In this document: positions 1-10,078 of the stretch, one piece after another
How positions within the stretch are numbered: position 1 is the first letter of the stretch
How the letters are laid out: every line of letters starts with the position of its first letter
From: an uncultured Collinsella sp.
GTDB taxonomy: Bacteria > Actinomycetota > Coriobacteriia > Coriobacteriales > Coriobacteriaceae
Assembly (NCBI GenBank): GCA_900544135.1
Contig: UQTU01000016.1
Coordinates: forward strand, 1 to 58,076
Length of the DNA: 58,076 nt
Direction of reading: 5' to 3'
Translations under genes and position numbers: made by a program
The notes under the pieces: generated by a model
Told to the model about the DNA's origin: nothing
What the model saw: the letters and a program-made list of their open reading frames with translations, nothing else
The model's database searches: none

Positions 1-189
1 GGTGCACGCCTGGCGGCTGATCCGGTCCGACCGGGCCGCGCGGCAAGGAGATATATTGCCAGACCGGAGGGGCGCCGGGGGCGGGAATCTGGGCGCACAC
101 ATTTCCTATACATATTAAAACCCTGCTTACGTTTGCCAGCCGTTCTCTACCGCTCACCGAGGGCCTCTTTATAGTGAAGCGTCATATGG
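1..189. other. window edge, no confident gene
   Basis: This is a GC-rich stretch running into an AT-richer part (about 100-130) next to the end of the phosphohexomutase gene. Short frames are open to the left edge on the plus strand, but none resembles a known family and none has a visible start. A small inverted repeat (CCGGTC/GACCGG) lies at 21-33. It may be the tail of something cut by the window edge, or simply intergenic. Confidence 0.4.
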
Positions 190-1590
190 CTAAAGCTGAT
201 AGGCTCCCTTAGCCAAGGCACAGCCGGCATCGAGCAACTCATCGCGCTCCTCCACCGAGAACCCCTCGGCGTATACGCGAACCACCGGTTCGGTCCCGCT
301 GGGGCGGATCAGCAGCCAGGTGTCATCCTCGAATGCCAAACGTAAACCATCCATATGGCTTACAGCCTGCGGCGCCTTGCCGCAAATCGATTTAGGATTC
401 ATGCCAGGAAGCAGCGTTCGCAGCGATTCGGCGTCTTCGGCCTCAAGGCGCAAATCGCGACGCCCATAGCTCGTCTTACCAAAACTGGCCTCGAGCTGAT
501 CGACCAAAACGCCCAAAGGCGCGCCCGTCTTTGCCATAAGCTCACACAGAATCAGACAAGCAAGGATTCCATCACGCTCAGGCATATGCGCGGCGATGCC
601 GATACCGCCGGCCTCCTCGCCTCCCATGAGGACGCCGCCCTTCTTCATCTCTGCAGCTATATATTTGAAACCGACCGGCTTAACGGTCACACGACAGCCA
701 AGCGCCTCGGCAATGCGACGCACTAGCGTCGAGCACGAGAGATTGACGACGACACGCCCCTCCAAATTGCGGAATTGAACGAGGTCGCCCAAAACAAGCG
801 CCATGATTTGATGCGGATGAATATATCTACCGCGTTCGTCGACCGCACCGATACGGTCGGCATCGCCGTCGGTCACCAGGCCTGCGCACGCCCCGTCCTC
901 GACAACCGCACGCTCGCAAGCGTCCACCCACGGCTCAACAGGGTCGGGGCAAATGTCCTCTTGATCGGACGACTGTCCGGCATGAATCTCGTGCACCTCG
1001 ACGCCTAGCTCCCGCAGCAGGTCGGCAAGATATCCCTGGGCCGCGCCGCCCATGGGGTCAACTACCACACGCAGGTGAGCGGCTCGAATGGCCTCGGCAT
1101 CGACAAACGATGCCACCGCCTGCATATAGTCAGGAATAATATCCGCGGTGCGATAGCGTTCCTCGATCCCCATCGGCTCGGGGGCCATAGTCTCTTCGAG
1201 CTCTTCGATGACATCCTGATTGGCCGTCGAGCCATCTCCCATGCGCAGCTTAAGGCACAGATACCCCTGCGGATGATGGGATCCCGTCACCATGAGCGCA
1301 CCGCAGGCCTCGCCGTCATACGCCGCCGCCCACGTAAGGGCGGGGGTCGGAACAGGCCGAGATGCGAGCACTGCGTCCAATCCGTGAGCGGCAAGCACGC
1401 CTGCCGCAAGCTCAGCAAACTCGCGCGCCTGCGGCCGGGTGTCGAACCCTATATATACCGTTTTGCCGGGATTGATCTTTTGCCACAACTCGCCGACGGC
1501 ATCGGCAATGCGGGCAACGTTGTCGACGGTAAAGTCGTCGTCGACGCGGGCGCGCCAACCGTCAGTTCCAAAATGAATTATCGCGCACAC
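190..1590 (-). CDS. phosphoglucomutase/phosphomannomutase family protein
   Basis: This is an alpha-D-phosphohexomutase of about 466 residues, which moves phosphate between C1 and C6 of hexose phosphates in the cytoplasm. The order of motifs is typical: N-terminal FGTDGWR, the phosphoserine loop TGSHHP (Ser near 104), the metal-binding DGDADRIG loop, GGEEAGG in the sugar-binding domain, and C-terminal RPSGTEP for phosphate binding. The frame is open further upstream, but I chose the GTG at 1590. It has GAGGTG seven bases before it and puts the protein start just before FGTDGW, where family members begin. Substrate preference (glucose, mannose or glucosamine phosphate) cannot be read from the sequence. 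It follows the methyltransferase gene behind a terminator and so probably has its own promoter. Confidence 0.9.
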   Translation of the reverse strand: MCAIIHFGTDGWRARVDDDFTVDNVARIADAVGELWQKINPGKTVYIGFDTRPQAREFAELAAGVLAAHGLDAVLASRPVPTPALTWAAAYDGEACGALMVTGSHHPQGYLCLKLRMGDGSTANQDVIEELEETMAPEPMGIEERYRTADIIPDYMQAVASFVDAEAIRAAHLRVVVDPMGGAAQGYLADLLRELGVEVHEIHAGQSSDQEDICPDPVEPWVDACERAVVEDGACAGLVTDGDADRIGAVDERGRYIHPHQIMALVLGDLVQFRNLEGRVVVNLSCSTLVRRIAEALGCRVTVKPVGFKYIAAEMKKGGVLMGGEEAGGIGIAAHMPERDGILACLILCELMAKTGAPLGVLVDQLEASFGKTSYGRRDLRLEAEDAESLRTLLPGMNPKSICGKAPQAVSHMDGLRLAFEDDTWLLIRPSGTEPVVRVYAEGFSVEERDELLDAGCALAKGAYQL

Positions 1591-1711
1591 GCGCAGACAC
1601 CTCACAGTGTTTGGATCATGGTACGCATGGGGTATACCCGCAACGCTCGCCCAGCAACCTGCCAAAACCGGCATTCACCATTTGGGCAAATGCTACCGCC
1701 GATGTGCAAGC

Positions 1712-1742
1712 AATAAAAAAACCGCCCCGTATGGAGCGGTTT
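1712..1742 (-). terminator. intrinsic terminator after the homocysteine methyltransferase gene
   Basis: On the minus strand a GC-rich hairpin (AAACCGCTCC, loop ATAC, GGGGCGGTTT with one G-T pair) is followed directly by a run of T residues. It lies seven bases past the stop codon of the methyltransferase gene and separates it from the phosphohexomutase gene. Confidence 0.85.
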
Positions 1743-1748
1743 CGACCT

Positions 1749-2642
1749 TTATATATCGAGCGCCTCGGCCATCGCTGCCGTAGTGATTGCCGTGGTTCCA
1801 CAGCAACTGCCCACCATTGCGGCACCGGCATGTCTCCATTCGATGCATGCGCGCGCGAAAGCTTCGGGGTTCTCGTGCCATACGGGGCCATCCTGAGTCT
1901 GGACCGGATCGCCCACGTTGGGACGCACCGTGACGGGAGTAGTCGCCGATGCAACCATCCTGGGCACCGCCGCGTTCGCGGCCGCAAGCGAACAGCAATT
2001 AACACCAACCGAGTTTGCGCCGTGTTTTTCGGCGTACAAAACGGCTGCCTCGATGTTGAGGCCATCGCCCAACAGGTCGCCTTTATCGTCAACGACAAAA
2101 CTCACCAGGACAGGCATGCCGTCGGCGGCATCTCGGGCGCCGGCAAGCATGGGTTGCAAATTACGGATAGACGTCACCGTCTCGATCAGCAGACCGTCAA
2201 CACCAGCATTGAGCAAGGCGTGCGCCTGTTCGCGCGCAATGCCTCGGATTTCACGATACTCGACAGAGTCTTCGGTAAACCACTCAATACCGATCGGGCC
2301 CATCGAGCCCAGTAGCAGCTGAGGGTGCGCCTGGCGGGCATCGTCGACGGCCCCGCGATTGACCTCCGCCACGGACGGCGCAATCTGATCGTGCTTGAGG
2401 GCATAGCTTGATGCCTGAAAGGTGTTGGTAATGAGCACCTGCGCGCCGGCGGCGACATACAAGCGATGAATACGAGAAACGGTCTGCGGCTCTGCCAGAT
2501 TCCAAAACGCCGGTGGAATGTCGGCGGCATCGTACTCACTCAACAGAACACTGCCCATGGGGCCCTGCGCCAACAAGGTCTCGCTCGACAAGCGGCGCGT
2601 AAGTTCCTCGGCACCAAAGCGGTTGTAATAACTCGTATCCAT
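1749..2642 (-). CDS. homocysteine S-methyltransferase family protein
   Basis: A 297-residue single-domain methyltransferase of the MmuM/MetH N-terminal type. It would pass a methyl group from S-methylmethionine or another donor to homocysteine, giving methionine. The zinc ligands are visible as GVNCC (Cys216/217) and GSCCG (Cys280/281), and the early motifs GPMGS and ITNTFQAS fit the barrel. There is no cobalamin or folate domain, so it is not a full MetH. The start lies 10 bases after the stop of the DtxR-type regulator, implying a two-gene operon, and a terminator follows. The donor is not determined; S-methylmethionine is a guess from size and family. Confidence 0.85.
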   Translation of the reverse strand: MDTSYYNRFGAEELTRRLSSETLLAQGPMGSVLLSEYDAADIPPAFWNLAEPQTVSRIHRLYVAAGAQVLITNTFQASSYALKHDQIAPSVAEVNRGAVDDARQAHPQLLLGSMGPIGIEWFTEDSVEYREIRGIAREQAHALLNAGVDGLLIETVTSIRNLQPMLAGARDAADGMPVLVSFVVDDKGDLLGDGLNIEAAVLYAEKHGANSVGVNCCSLAAANAAVPRMVASATTPVTVRPNVGDPVQTQDGPVWHENPEAFARACIEWRHAGAAMVGSCCGTTAITTAAMAEALDI

Positions 2643-2652
2643 ATATATCCCG

Positions 2653-3075
2653 CTATTCCTCGACGCTGATTCCCTGCTTTTCGAGATAGGCGAGCCAGCG
2701 GTTCATCGTGTCCTCGGATAGCGCATGCTCCATCATGCAGGCCTCGGAATCGGCTCGCTCAAATTCGACACCGAGCTCCTGAACCAAAAACGTGCGGATG
2801 AGGCGATGTCGGTACCAGATAGCCGTACCAACCTCGCGGCCGCGATCGGTCAGGACTACCTTGCCGTAGTGCGATTGCTCGACAAGTTCGGATGCTTTGA
2901 GCGCCGAAACCGCTTTATTGACCGATGCCTTGGAGACGCCAAGGCGCTGCGCGATGTCGACCGATCGCACGCCGTTGGTTTCCCCCTCTTCGCTTTCAAT
3001 GCGAACCATGCACTCCAAGTAGTCTTCGTTCGCCACCGTCAGATGTAGTTCGCGCGAGCTATTTGTCGTATCCAT
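2653..3075 (-). CDS. DtxR-family metal-dependent transcriptional regulator
   Basis: A 140-residue metalloregulator with an N-terminal winged helix (DIAQRLGVSKASVNKAVSAL is the recognition region) and a dimerisation and metal domain. The metal motif CMMEH (Cys113, Glu116, His117) and upstream YRHR (His90) match the Cys-x-x-Glu-His pattern of iron-type DtxR/IdeR rather than the Glu-rich MntR pattern, so iron sensing is favoured by inference. It lacks the C-terminal SH3-like domain of long DtxR proteins. I chose the ATG at 3075 over an in-frame ATG at 3096 because AAGGGACGGAAG precedes it and nothing SD-like precedes the other. It is cotranscribed with the methyltransferase gene and divergent from pepT; a palindrome lies between. 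Confidence 0.85.
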   Translation of the reverse strand: MDTTNSSRELHLTVANEDYLECMVRIESEEGETNGVRSVDIAQRLGVSKASVNKAVSALKASELVEQSHYGKVVLTDRGREVGTAIWYRHRLIRTFLVQELGVEFERADSEACMMEHALSEDTMNRWLAYLEKQGISVEE

Positions 3076-3128
3076 GATCTTCCGTCCCTTCTGCATTCAT
3101 TGGCTGATTCTACCCCATCCAAGCGTCG

Positions 3129-3148
3129 CGGTATGCCGTGGCATACCG
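3129..3148. promoter_or_regulatory. 20-bp perfect palindrome between dtxR-like gene and pepT
   Basis: CGGTATGCC and GGCATACCG are exact inverted 9-bp arms around a GT centre. The site sits in the 120-bp gap between the divergent regulator (start 3075) and pepT (start 3196). That placement and symmetry fit an operator for a dimeric repressor; the neighbouring DtxR-type protein is the obvious candidate, but this is inference. It is too short-looped and has no T run, so it is not a terminator. Confidence 0.55.
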
Positions 3149-3195
3149 TGCTAGAGTTCTTGTTGCACACGACGACCAAGATTGGAGCGGTCTTT

Positions 3196-4443
3196 ATGGA
3201 AAACACCACCACGAACCCCGATGTCCTCGAGCGCTTTTTGCGCTACGTACAGATCAACACGCAGTCCGAGGATGCAAACTGCGACCAGGTACCCTCGAGC
3301 GCCGTTCAGTTTGACCTTGCCAACGTGCTAGCTGAAGAGCTGCGCGAGCTTGGTGCGAAAGATGCCCACGTGACCGAGCACGCCTATGTCTGCGCGCATA
3401 TCCCCGCAAGTGTGGGCGCTGAGGACAAGCCCGCCCTGGGCCTGATCGCCCATCTCGACACCACCGAAGTTGCACCGGGCGCCGGCGTGAAGCCGCACAT
3501 CGTGCACTACGAAGGCGGCGACCTGGTCTGCGGCACGGTTGACGGTAAGCCCGTTGCCATGAGTACCGCCAAGCTTCCCGCCCTGAACGACCTCGCGGGT
3601 GAGGACCTGGTCTGCAGCGATGGCACCACGCTGCTGGGCGCGGACGACAAGGCAGGCGTCGCCGAGATCATGTCGCTTGTCGCGCGTATCGCTCAGGACC
3701 CTTCTCTGCCCCATCCCGCACTCGGCATTTGCTTCTGCCCTGACGAGGAGATCGGCCACGGAGCCGAGCTGTTGGATATCGATACCTTTGGCTGCAAGTA
3801 CGCCTACACGGTCGACGGTGGCCCCATCGGCGAGCTGGAGTGGGAGTGCTTTAATGCCGCTGAGGCGACCGTCTGCTTTGAGGGCCAGTCCATCCACCCG
3901 GGCGACGCCAAAGGCCGTATGGTCAACGCAGGCAATCTGTTCTGCGACTTCAACGCGTTGCTCCCCTACGTGCAGCGCCCGGAGTATACGGAAGGCTACG
4001 AGGGCTTTTATCACCTTGAGGGTGTATCTGCAACCGTCGATCACGCCACAGCGCGCTATATCGTCCGCGACCATGACGCCGCCAAGTTCCAGCAGAAACT
4101 CGACCTTATTGATGCCGCTGCCTCGATGCTCAACCAGCGTCTGGGTGAGAGGCGCGTGACGGTCGAGATTAAGCAGCAGTATCGAAATATGGCCGAGATC
4201 GTTCGTGACTATCCCGAGCTTATTGATGTTGCCAAGGAAGCCTACCTTGCCTGCAGCGTTGAGCCCCAAGTGCTGCCGATTCGCGGCGGCACCGATGGCG
4301 CGCAGCTGTCGTTCCGCGGTCTGCCCTGCCCCAACCTTTCCACCGGCGGCTATTGCTACCACGGCGTCAACGAGTTCGTCCCGGTCAGTTCGCTCGTCAA
4401 GATGACCGACGTCCTGCAGGAGCTCGTCGCCCGTTTCGCATAA
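3196..4443 (+). CDS. pepT: peptidase T (tripeptide aminopeptidase)
   Basis: A 415-residue M20B metallopeptidase that removes the N-terminal residue from tripeptides in the cytoplasm. The di-zinc ligands are in place: HLDTTE (His86, Asp88), DDKAG, PDEEIGHG with the catalytic Glu pair, DGGP and a C-terminal GGTDGAQLSF segment. The frame is open from 3100, but the ATG at 3196 has GGAG upstream and gives the normal N-terminus and family length. It is a single-gene unit: divergent from the DtxR-type regulator and closed by a strong terminator. The palindrome at 3129-3148 lies 48 bases before its start and may control it. Confidence 0.95.
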   Translation: MENTTTNPDVLERFLRYVQINTQSEDANCDQVPSSAVQFDLANVLAEELRELGAKDAHVTEHAYVCAHIPASVGAEDKPALGLIAHLDTTEVAPGAGVKPHIVHYEGGDLVCGTVDGKPVAMSTAKLPALNDLAGEDLVCSDGTTLLGADDKAGVAEIMSLVARIAQDPSLPHPALGICFCPDEEIGHGAELLDIDTFGCKYAYTVDGGPIGELEWECFNAAEATVCFEGQSIHPGDAKGRMVNAGNLFCDFNALLPYVQRPEYTEGYEGFYHLEGVSATVDHATARYIVRDHDAAKFQQKLDLIDAAASMLNQRLGERRVTVEIKQQYRNMAEIVRDYPELIDVAKEAYLACSVEPQVLPIRGGTDGAQLSFRGLPCPNLSTGGYCYHGVNEFVPVSSLVKMTDVLQELVARFA

Positions 4444-4469
4444 GCCTGGCTGCATAAGCCCAAAAGACG

Positions 4470-4507
4470 AACCGCCCCGTCCTCTACAGAGAACGGGGCG
4501 GTTTTTG
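4470..4507 (+). terminator. intrinsic terminator of pepT
   Basis: AACCGCCCCGT pairs with ACGGGGCGGTT around a 12-base loop, followed by TTTTT. It starts 26 bases after the pepT stop codon. Confidence 0.9.
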
Positions 4508-4530
4508 ATACAAGGGGAGCAGTCAACATC

Positions 4531-4694
4531 GCAGGTTGAGCCAACGTCAGCGAGCGACGTCCAAGGCGAACAAGTTGGCATGAAAAAGGCAGGGCATTGA
4601 CCTTCTGGTCATGCCCTGCCTTTTGAATGACAAATTGTCGCCTTGGACGGCGCGCAGCGTCGAGCCGTTACGGCGTTTGGTAAAACGCCGTAAC
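4531..4694 (-). repeat. structured repeat, copy 1 (after the LCP gene)
   Basis: A nested inverted-repeat element. An outer stem (GTCCAAGGCGA with TCGCCTTGGAC) encloses a long inner hairpin (AAAAGGCAGGGCAT with ATGCCCTGCCTTTT). A separate end hairpin, GTTACGGCGTTT-GGTA-AAACGCCGTAAC at 4667-4694, abuts the stop codon of the LCP gene. Read on the minus strand, the inner hairpin ends in a T run and can act as a terminator for that gene; it also has T residues on the plus side. Related copies are at 20179-20340 and 26158-26270, with a fragment at 43813-43876. Confidence 0.8.
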
Positions 4695-5930
4695 TTAGTA
4701 GTTGGCTTCGTAGCCGTTGCCGTCGCCGGTGGGCTCTTCGTAGTAGTCCGAATCGCTCGAATCGCCTGAGTCATCGGAATCGTCAGAGCTGACCGATGAG
4801 GTTGCGGTACCGTTTGCGTAGTCGTCAGACGTGTTGTTGTTCAGGTCACCGATCGTAGAGCTGGAACCGTCGGAAAGACCCATGGTGTTGGGACCCTTGG
4901 GATCCTTGCCGGCATCGACGCGCTCCATCATTTCCTTGAGCTCGTCCTCGTAGACAAAGACGTAGCTCACACCGTCGATCATGGTGCTGTCGTCGGCGTA
5001 CGAGGGCAGGTTGGCCGAGTAGATACCGTCGACATCCATACCGCGCATGGCGTTGACCGTAGCCACGATATCCTGAACGCTCATATCGGTTACAAGCATA
5101 TCGGACAGCGAATTAACCAGGCCAAAGATCTTCGTGGCATCGAAGTTATTGAGAATCTGGTTGGCAAGGGCGCCAAGCACCTGACGCTGGTGGCGCATGC
5201 GCGTGTAATCGCCGTCGGCATAGGTGTAGCGGCAGCGGGCATAGGTAAGGGCGGTGGCACCGTCCATATGCTGCTGGCCAGCGGTAATCTTAATATCCAG
5301 GTGCTCGGGGTCGTCAACATCATCGGTTGCGTTAATGTCGATACCGCCAACCGAATCAATCAGCGCCTGCATACCGTCGAAGCTGACCTCGGCATAGTGG
5401 GAAATCTGAACACCGCACAGCTCGTTGACCGCCTCGACCATGGCCTCGGCGCCGCCAACGGTATGGCAGGCGTTGATCTTCATGGTCTCGCCCTTGTACT
5501 CGACCTTGGTGTCGCGCGGAACGGAAATGAGCGTCGCCTGCTTTTGCGTGGGGTCGATGCGTGCCAGGATAATCGAGTCGGCACGATACGTATCCTCGCC
5601 CGGACGGCCGTCGGTGCCAAGAAGCAGCACGTAGAACGGATCCTTTGCCTCATCGGTGTCAACCAGAACCCGACGCAGATTGTCAGTAATGACATTAGAA
5701 TCGCCGAGCTTGCCCATAATGGTGGCAAACCACAGGCCGGCAGCGGTAGTGGCACTCAGCAGCACGCCAAGCACGACAATGAGCGCGACGTGACGAATCG
5801 TGTGGCTACGGCGGCGTTGACGAGCGCGCTCGGAATAGCGAGCCACGTTATCGCGACTGTAGATCTTGGCCTGCGCACCAGTTGAGGGTCTTCGGGTGGT
5901 GGTATCCGCGAGGGGCTTTTTATTAAACAT
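4695..5930 (-). CDS. LytR-CpsA-Psr (LCP) family cell-wall glycopolymer transferase
   Basis: A 411-residue membrane-anchored protein. A basic cytoplasmic tail (RQRRRSH) precedes one membrane segment at about 47-70, then an extracellular LCP domain (about 100-270) with LLLGTDGRPGEDTYRADSI, SVPRDT and the late YARCRY and RMRHQRQ arginine motifs. LCP enzymes transfer lipid-linked polymers such as teichoic acid or other glycans to peptidoglycan. The C-terminus is a low-complexity Ser/Asp tail of about 45 residues. The ATG at 5930 (AGGTTG upstream) is preferred to a TTG six bases earlier. It starts 12 bases after the murA stop, so both are probably one wall-building transcript. Its 3' end runs straight into a structured repeat. 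Confidence 0.88.
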   Translation of the reverse strand: MFNKKPLADTTTRRPSTGAQAKIYSRDNVARYSERARQRRRSHTIRHVALIVVLGVLLSATTAAGLWFATIMGKLGDSNVITDNLRRVLVDTDEAKDPFYVLLLGTDGRPGEDTYRADSIILARIDPTQKQATLISVPRDTKVEYKGETMKINACHTVGGAEAMVEAVNELCGVQISHYAEVSFDGMQALIDSVGGIDINATDDVDDPEHLDIKITAGQQHMDGATALTYARCRYTYADGDYTRMRHQRQVLGALANQILNNFDATKIFGLVNSLSDMLVTDMSVQDIVATVNAMRGMDVDGIYSANLPSYADDSTMIDGVSYVFVYEDELKEMMERVDAGKDPKGPNTMGLSDGSSSTIGDLNNNTSDDYANGTATSSVSSDDSDDSGDSSDSDYYEEPTGDGNGYEANY

Positions 5931-5942
5931 AGGCAACCTGTA

Positions 5943-7226
5943 TTAGTAGATGACGGGATCGGGGACGGTAGCATGCTCGACATGCGCGCCAAGCGCCTGC
6001 AGCTTTTCGACAAACTGCTCGTAGCCGCGCTTGATGTGATGGATAGCCGAAACCTCGGTCGTCCCGTCGGCGATCAAGCCCGCTACGACGAGGGCCGCTC
6101 CGCCGCGCAAATCGGGCGAGGTAACCTGTGCACCCGAGAAGCCCTTGACGCCATGAATCATGGCATGATGGCTCTCGATACGAATGTCGGCACCCATGCG
6201 CACCAGCTCAGAGGCAAACATAAAGCGATTCTCGAAGATGTTCTCGGTAATAACGGAACTGCCGTCGGCAAGGGCGGAGAGCACCATAATCTGCGCCTGC
6301 ATGTCGGTCGGGAAACCGGGGAACGGAAGCGTCTGGATGTCGACCGGCTTGATACGCTCGGCACGGTTCACATGGACGCCATCCTCGACGCGCTCGCAGT
6401 CGATACCCATGAGCTCCATCTTCTTGAGCACCATGCCCAAATGAATGGGGCAAAAGCCCGTGACATCGACACCGCGATCGTCCGCCATCAACGCACCGGC
6501 GACGATAAAGGTACCGGCCTCGATGCGGTCGCCCACCACGCGATGGATAACGGGATGGAGCTCTTCCACACCTTCGATAGTCACGACGGGCGTACCGGCG
6601 CCAACAATCTTGGCGCCCATCTCGTTGAGCATGTTAGCGAGATCGACGATCTCGGGCTCGCGGGCGGCATTGTCGATAACCGTGGTGCCCTGTGCGCGCA
6701 CAGAGGCCATGATGAGATTCTCGGTCGCACCGACGCTGGCGAACTCGAGCGTGACGGTGGTACCGCGCAGACCTTGGGGCGCATTAGCGTTGATGTAACC
6801 GTGGGCGGTATCGAACTCAACGCCCAGGGCCTCAAGACCAAGAATGTGCATATCGATCTTACGAGCACCCAGGTTGCAGCCGCCCGGCATGGCAATTTTG
6901 GCGCGATGGAAGCGGCCCAGCAGGGGCCCCATGACGGCGGTGGAAGCGCGCATCTTGGCAACGAGCTCGTAGGGGGCCTCCCATGAATCGACCTGAGAGG
7001 TATCAATCTCGAGCGTGTGCTCGTCGAGAACATCGATCGTAGCGCCCATGCCCTTGAGCACCTTGCCCATCACGTGGACATCGGAAATATCGGGCACGTT
7101 CTGCAGTGTCGTCTTGCCCGGCGCCAGAAGCGTTGCCGCCATGAGTTTGAGCGCGGAGTTCTTGGCGCCCGAGACGGGCACGGAGCCTCCGATGGCGTGG
7201 CCACCCTCAACGCGGATAATATCCAA
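5943..7226 (-). CDS. murA: UDP-N-acetylglucosamine 1-carboxyvinyltransferase
   Basis: The first committed enzyme of peptidoglycan synthesis: it moves enolpyruvate from phosphoenolpyruvate to UDP-GlcNAc. At 427 residues it has the family length. KNSALKLM near the N-terminus and the active-site loop PGGCNLGARKIDMH are visible, with the catalytic cysteine at about 117 (the residue attacked by fosfomycin), so the protein is of the fosfomycin-sensitive kind. The start codon is TTG, with AAAGGG seven bases before it. It is separated from atpC by a terminator and continues into the LCP gene. Confidence 0.96.
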   Translation of the reverse strand: MDIIRVEGGHAIGGSVPVSGAKNSALKLMAATLLAPGKTTLQNVPDISDVHVMGKVLKGMGATIDVLDEHTLEIDTSQVDSWEAPYELVAKMRASTAVMGPLLGRFHRAKIAMPGGCNLGARKIDMHILGLEALGVEFDTAHGYINANAPQGLRGTTVTLEFASVGATENLIMASVRAQGTTVIDNAAREPEIVDLANMLNEMGAKIVGAGTPVVTIEGVEELHPVIHRVVGDRIEAGTFIVAGALMADDRGVDVTGFCPIHLGMVLKKMELMGIDCERVEDGVHVNRAERIKPVDIQTLPFPGFPTDMQAQIMVLSALADGSSVITENIFENRFMFASELVRMGADIRIESHHAMIHGVKGFSGAQVTSPDLRGGAALVVAGLIADGTTEVSAIHHIKRGYEQFVEKLQALGAHVEHATVPDPVIY

Positions 7227-7239
7227 GGTCTACCCTTTC

Positions 7240-7278
7240 AAAAAGCATGCCCGGGGTGGCTGGGCCATCCCGGGCATG
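7240..7278 (-). terminator. intrinsic terminator of the atp operon
   Basis: On the minus strand CATGCCCGGG and CCCGGGCATG form a 10-bp stem with a 13-base loop followed by CTTTTTG. It lies between the atpC stop (7315) and the murA start (7226), so murA most likely has its own promoter or depends on read-through. Confidence 0.85.
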
Positions 7279-7314
7279 ATGTGTTCGCAAATGGTCGAAC
7301 GCTAAATCGTTTGA

Positions 7315-7707
7315 CTATTGGGCAAGCTTGAGCTTACACCATGCGATTTCATTATAGAGGTAGGCGCGGCGTGCATCATCCTCCGACAAATTACCCAGCT
7401 TCTCTTCAAAACCTTGAATATCAGCTTTAAGCTTGTCGGCATCGACGGTCGCCAAATCGCAAGCGCGCTCGGCGAGAACGGTCACGACATCGTCCGCAAC
7501 CTGGGCATAGCCGCCGGCCACGGCAAACGTGTGGTCGACAGTGCCCATGGCCTTATCGGAAACGCGAACGTAACCGCGGTCGATCGTGCAGATCTCGCTG
7601 GAGTGAGCAGGCAGGACGCCAAACTCGCCATCCGTGGACGGAATCGACACAAACGCAGCGTCGCCCTCATAGGCGCAGCTCACGGGGCACACGATGCGGA
7701 TACGCAT
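7315..7707 (-). CDS. atpC: F1Fo ATP synthase subunit epsilon
   Basis: This 130-residue central-stalk subunit couples gamma rotation to the ring and can inhibit ATP hydrolysis. It has the N-terminal beta-sandwich with DGEFGVLPAHS at about 26-36, then a C-terminal helical hairpin rich in charged residues. It is the last gene of the atp operon, three bases after atpD, and is followed by a terminator. Confidence 0.93.
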   Translation of the reverse strand: MRIRIVCPVSCAYEGDAAFVSIPSTDGEFGVLPAHSSEICTIDRGYVRVSDKAMGTVDHTFAVAGGYAQVADDVVTVLAERACDLATVDADKLKADIQGFEEKLGNLSEDDARRAYLYNEIAWCKLKLAQ

Positions 7708-7710
7708 AAC

Positions 7711-9164
<1,454 letters not shown>

Positions 9165-9165
<1 letters not shown>

Positions 9166-10073
9166 TACTGTTCCTCCAATGCTGAGGCTCCGCCGACGAT
9201 CTCGTTAATCTCGGTCGTGATCGAAGCCTGACGCACGCGACTATACGTGCGGGTAAGGGTCGAGATGATCGCGGTGGCGTTTTCCGTCGCGGAGTGCATG
9301 GCCTTACGGCGTGCTCCCTGCTCGGCGGCCGCCGAATCGATCAGGGCCTGGTAGATGACCGTCAGGATATACGACGGTACAAGCTTGCCGAGAACATGCT
9401 CGGGAGAGGGCACGAACTCGAACGTGGACGAGATGCGCTTAGGGGCGTCGGTCTCGTTCTTACGCGGACCGTGGGCCATAGCGATCATCTCGGGATCGAG
9501 CGGCAGCAAGTGCTCGACGCGAAGCTCCTGATCCACGCGGTTCTTGGCGTGGTGGTAGACAAGCTCGACACGGTCAAGCTCACCGGCACGATACGCATCG
9601 CAGATATGAGAGGAGATCATGCGGGCCTGATTGAAATCGGGCTCGGAGGAATTGCCCTCAAAGTGCATGATGACGTTTGCGCGGTCGCGGAAATACGTGG
9701 CCGGCTTGCGTCCACACGCAATGACCTCGCACTCGATGCCATCGTTCGCCCAAGAAGCGGCGAGCTTTTCGGCCGTACGCTCCACCGTCGTATTGAAACC
9801 GCCGGCAAGGCCGCGGTCCGAAGCAATGACGACAATCAGGCCGCGCTTAACGATCTCATGCTTGTGCAGCATGGGATCGTTGCCCGAGCAGGAGGCGTCG
9901 CCGGCAACCGTCAACATGACGTCGGTCAGCGCCTCCTTATAGGGCTCGGCCTGCTTGGAGCGATCGAGGGCACGACGAATCTTGGCCGTAGAGACCATCT
10001 CCATCGTGCGCGTGATCTGCTTGGTCGTGGTAACCGAGGAGATTCGCTTCTTAATGTCGCGAAGGTTGGCCAT
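9165..10073 (-). CDS. atpG: F1Fo ATP synthase subunit gamma
   Basis: The rotating central shaft, 302 residues. Both conserved ends are present: N-terminal MANLRDIKKRISSVTTTKQI and the C-terminal helix containing RQASITTEINEIVGGA. The middle carries the ASDRGLAGGFN core motif. It lies between atpA (five-base gap) and atpD (one-base overlap). Confidence 0.96.
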
Positions 10074-10078
10074 AGGGC

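Noticed and set aside
4547..4774. Small frames in the structured repeats that translate to similar peptides (VQGDNLSFKRQG and VQSDNLSFKRQG)
   Set aside because: The similarity comes from the repeat DNA itself; the changes preserve base pairing rather than codons, so I treat them as non-coding.
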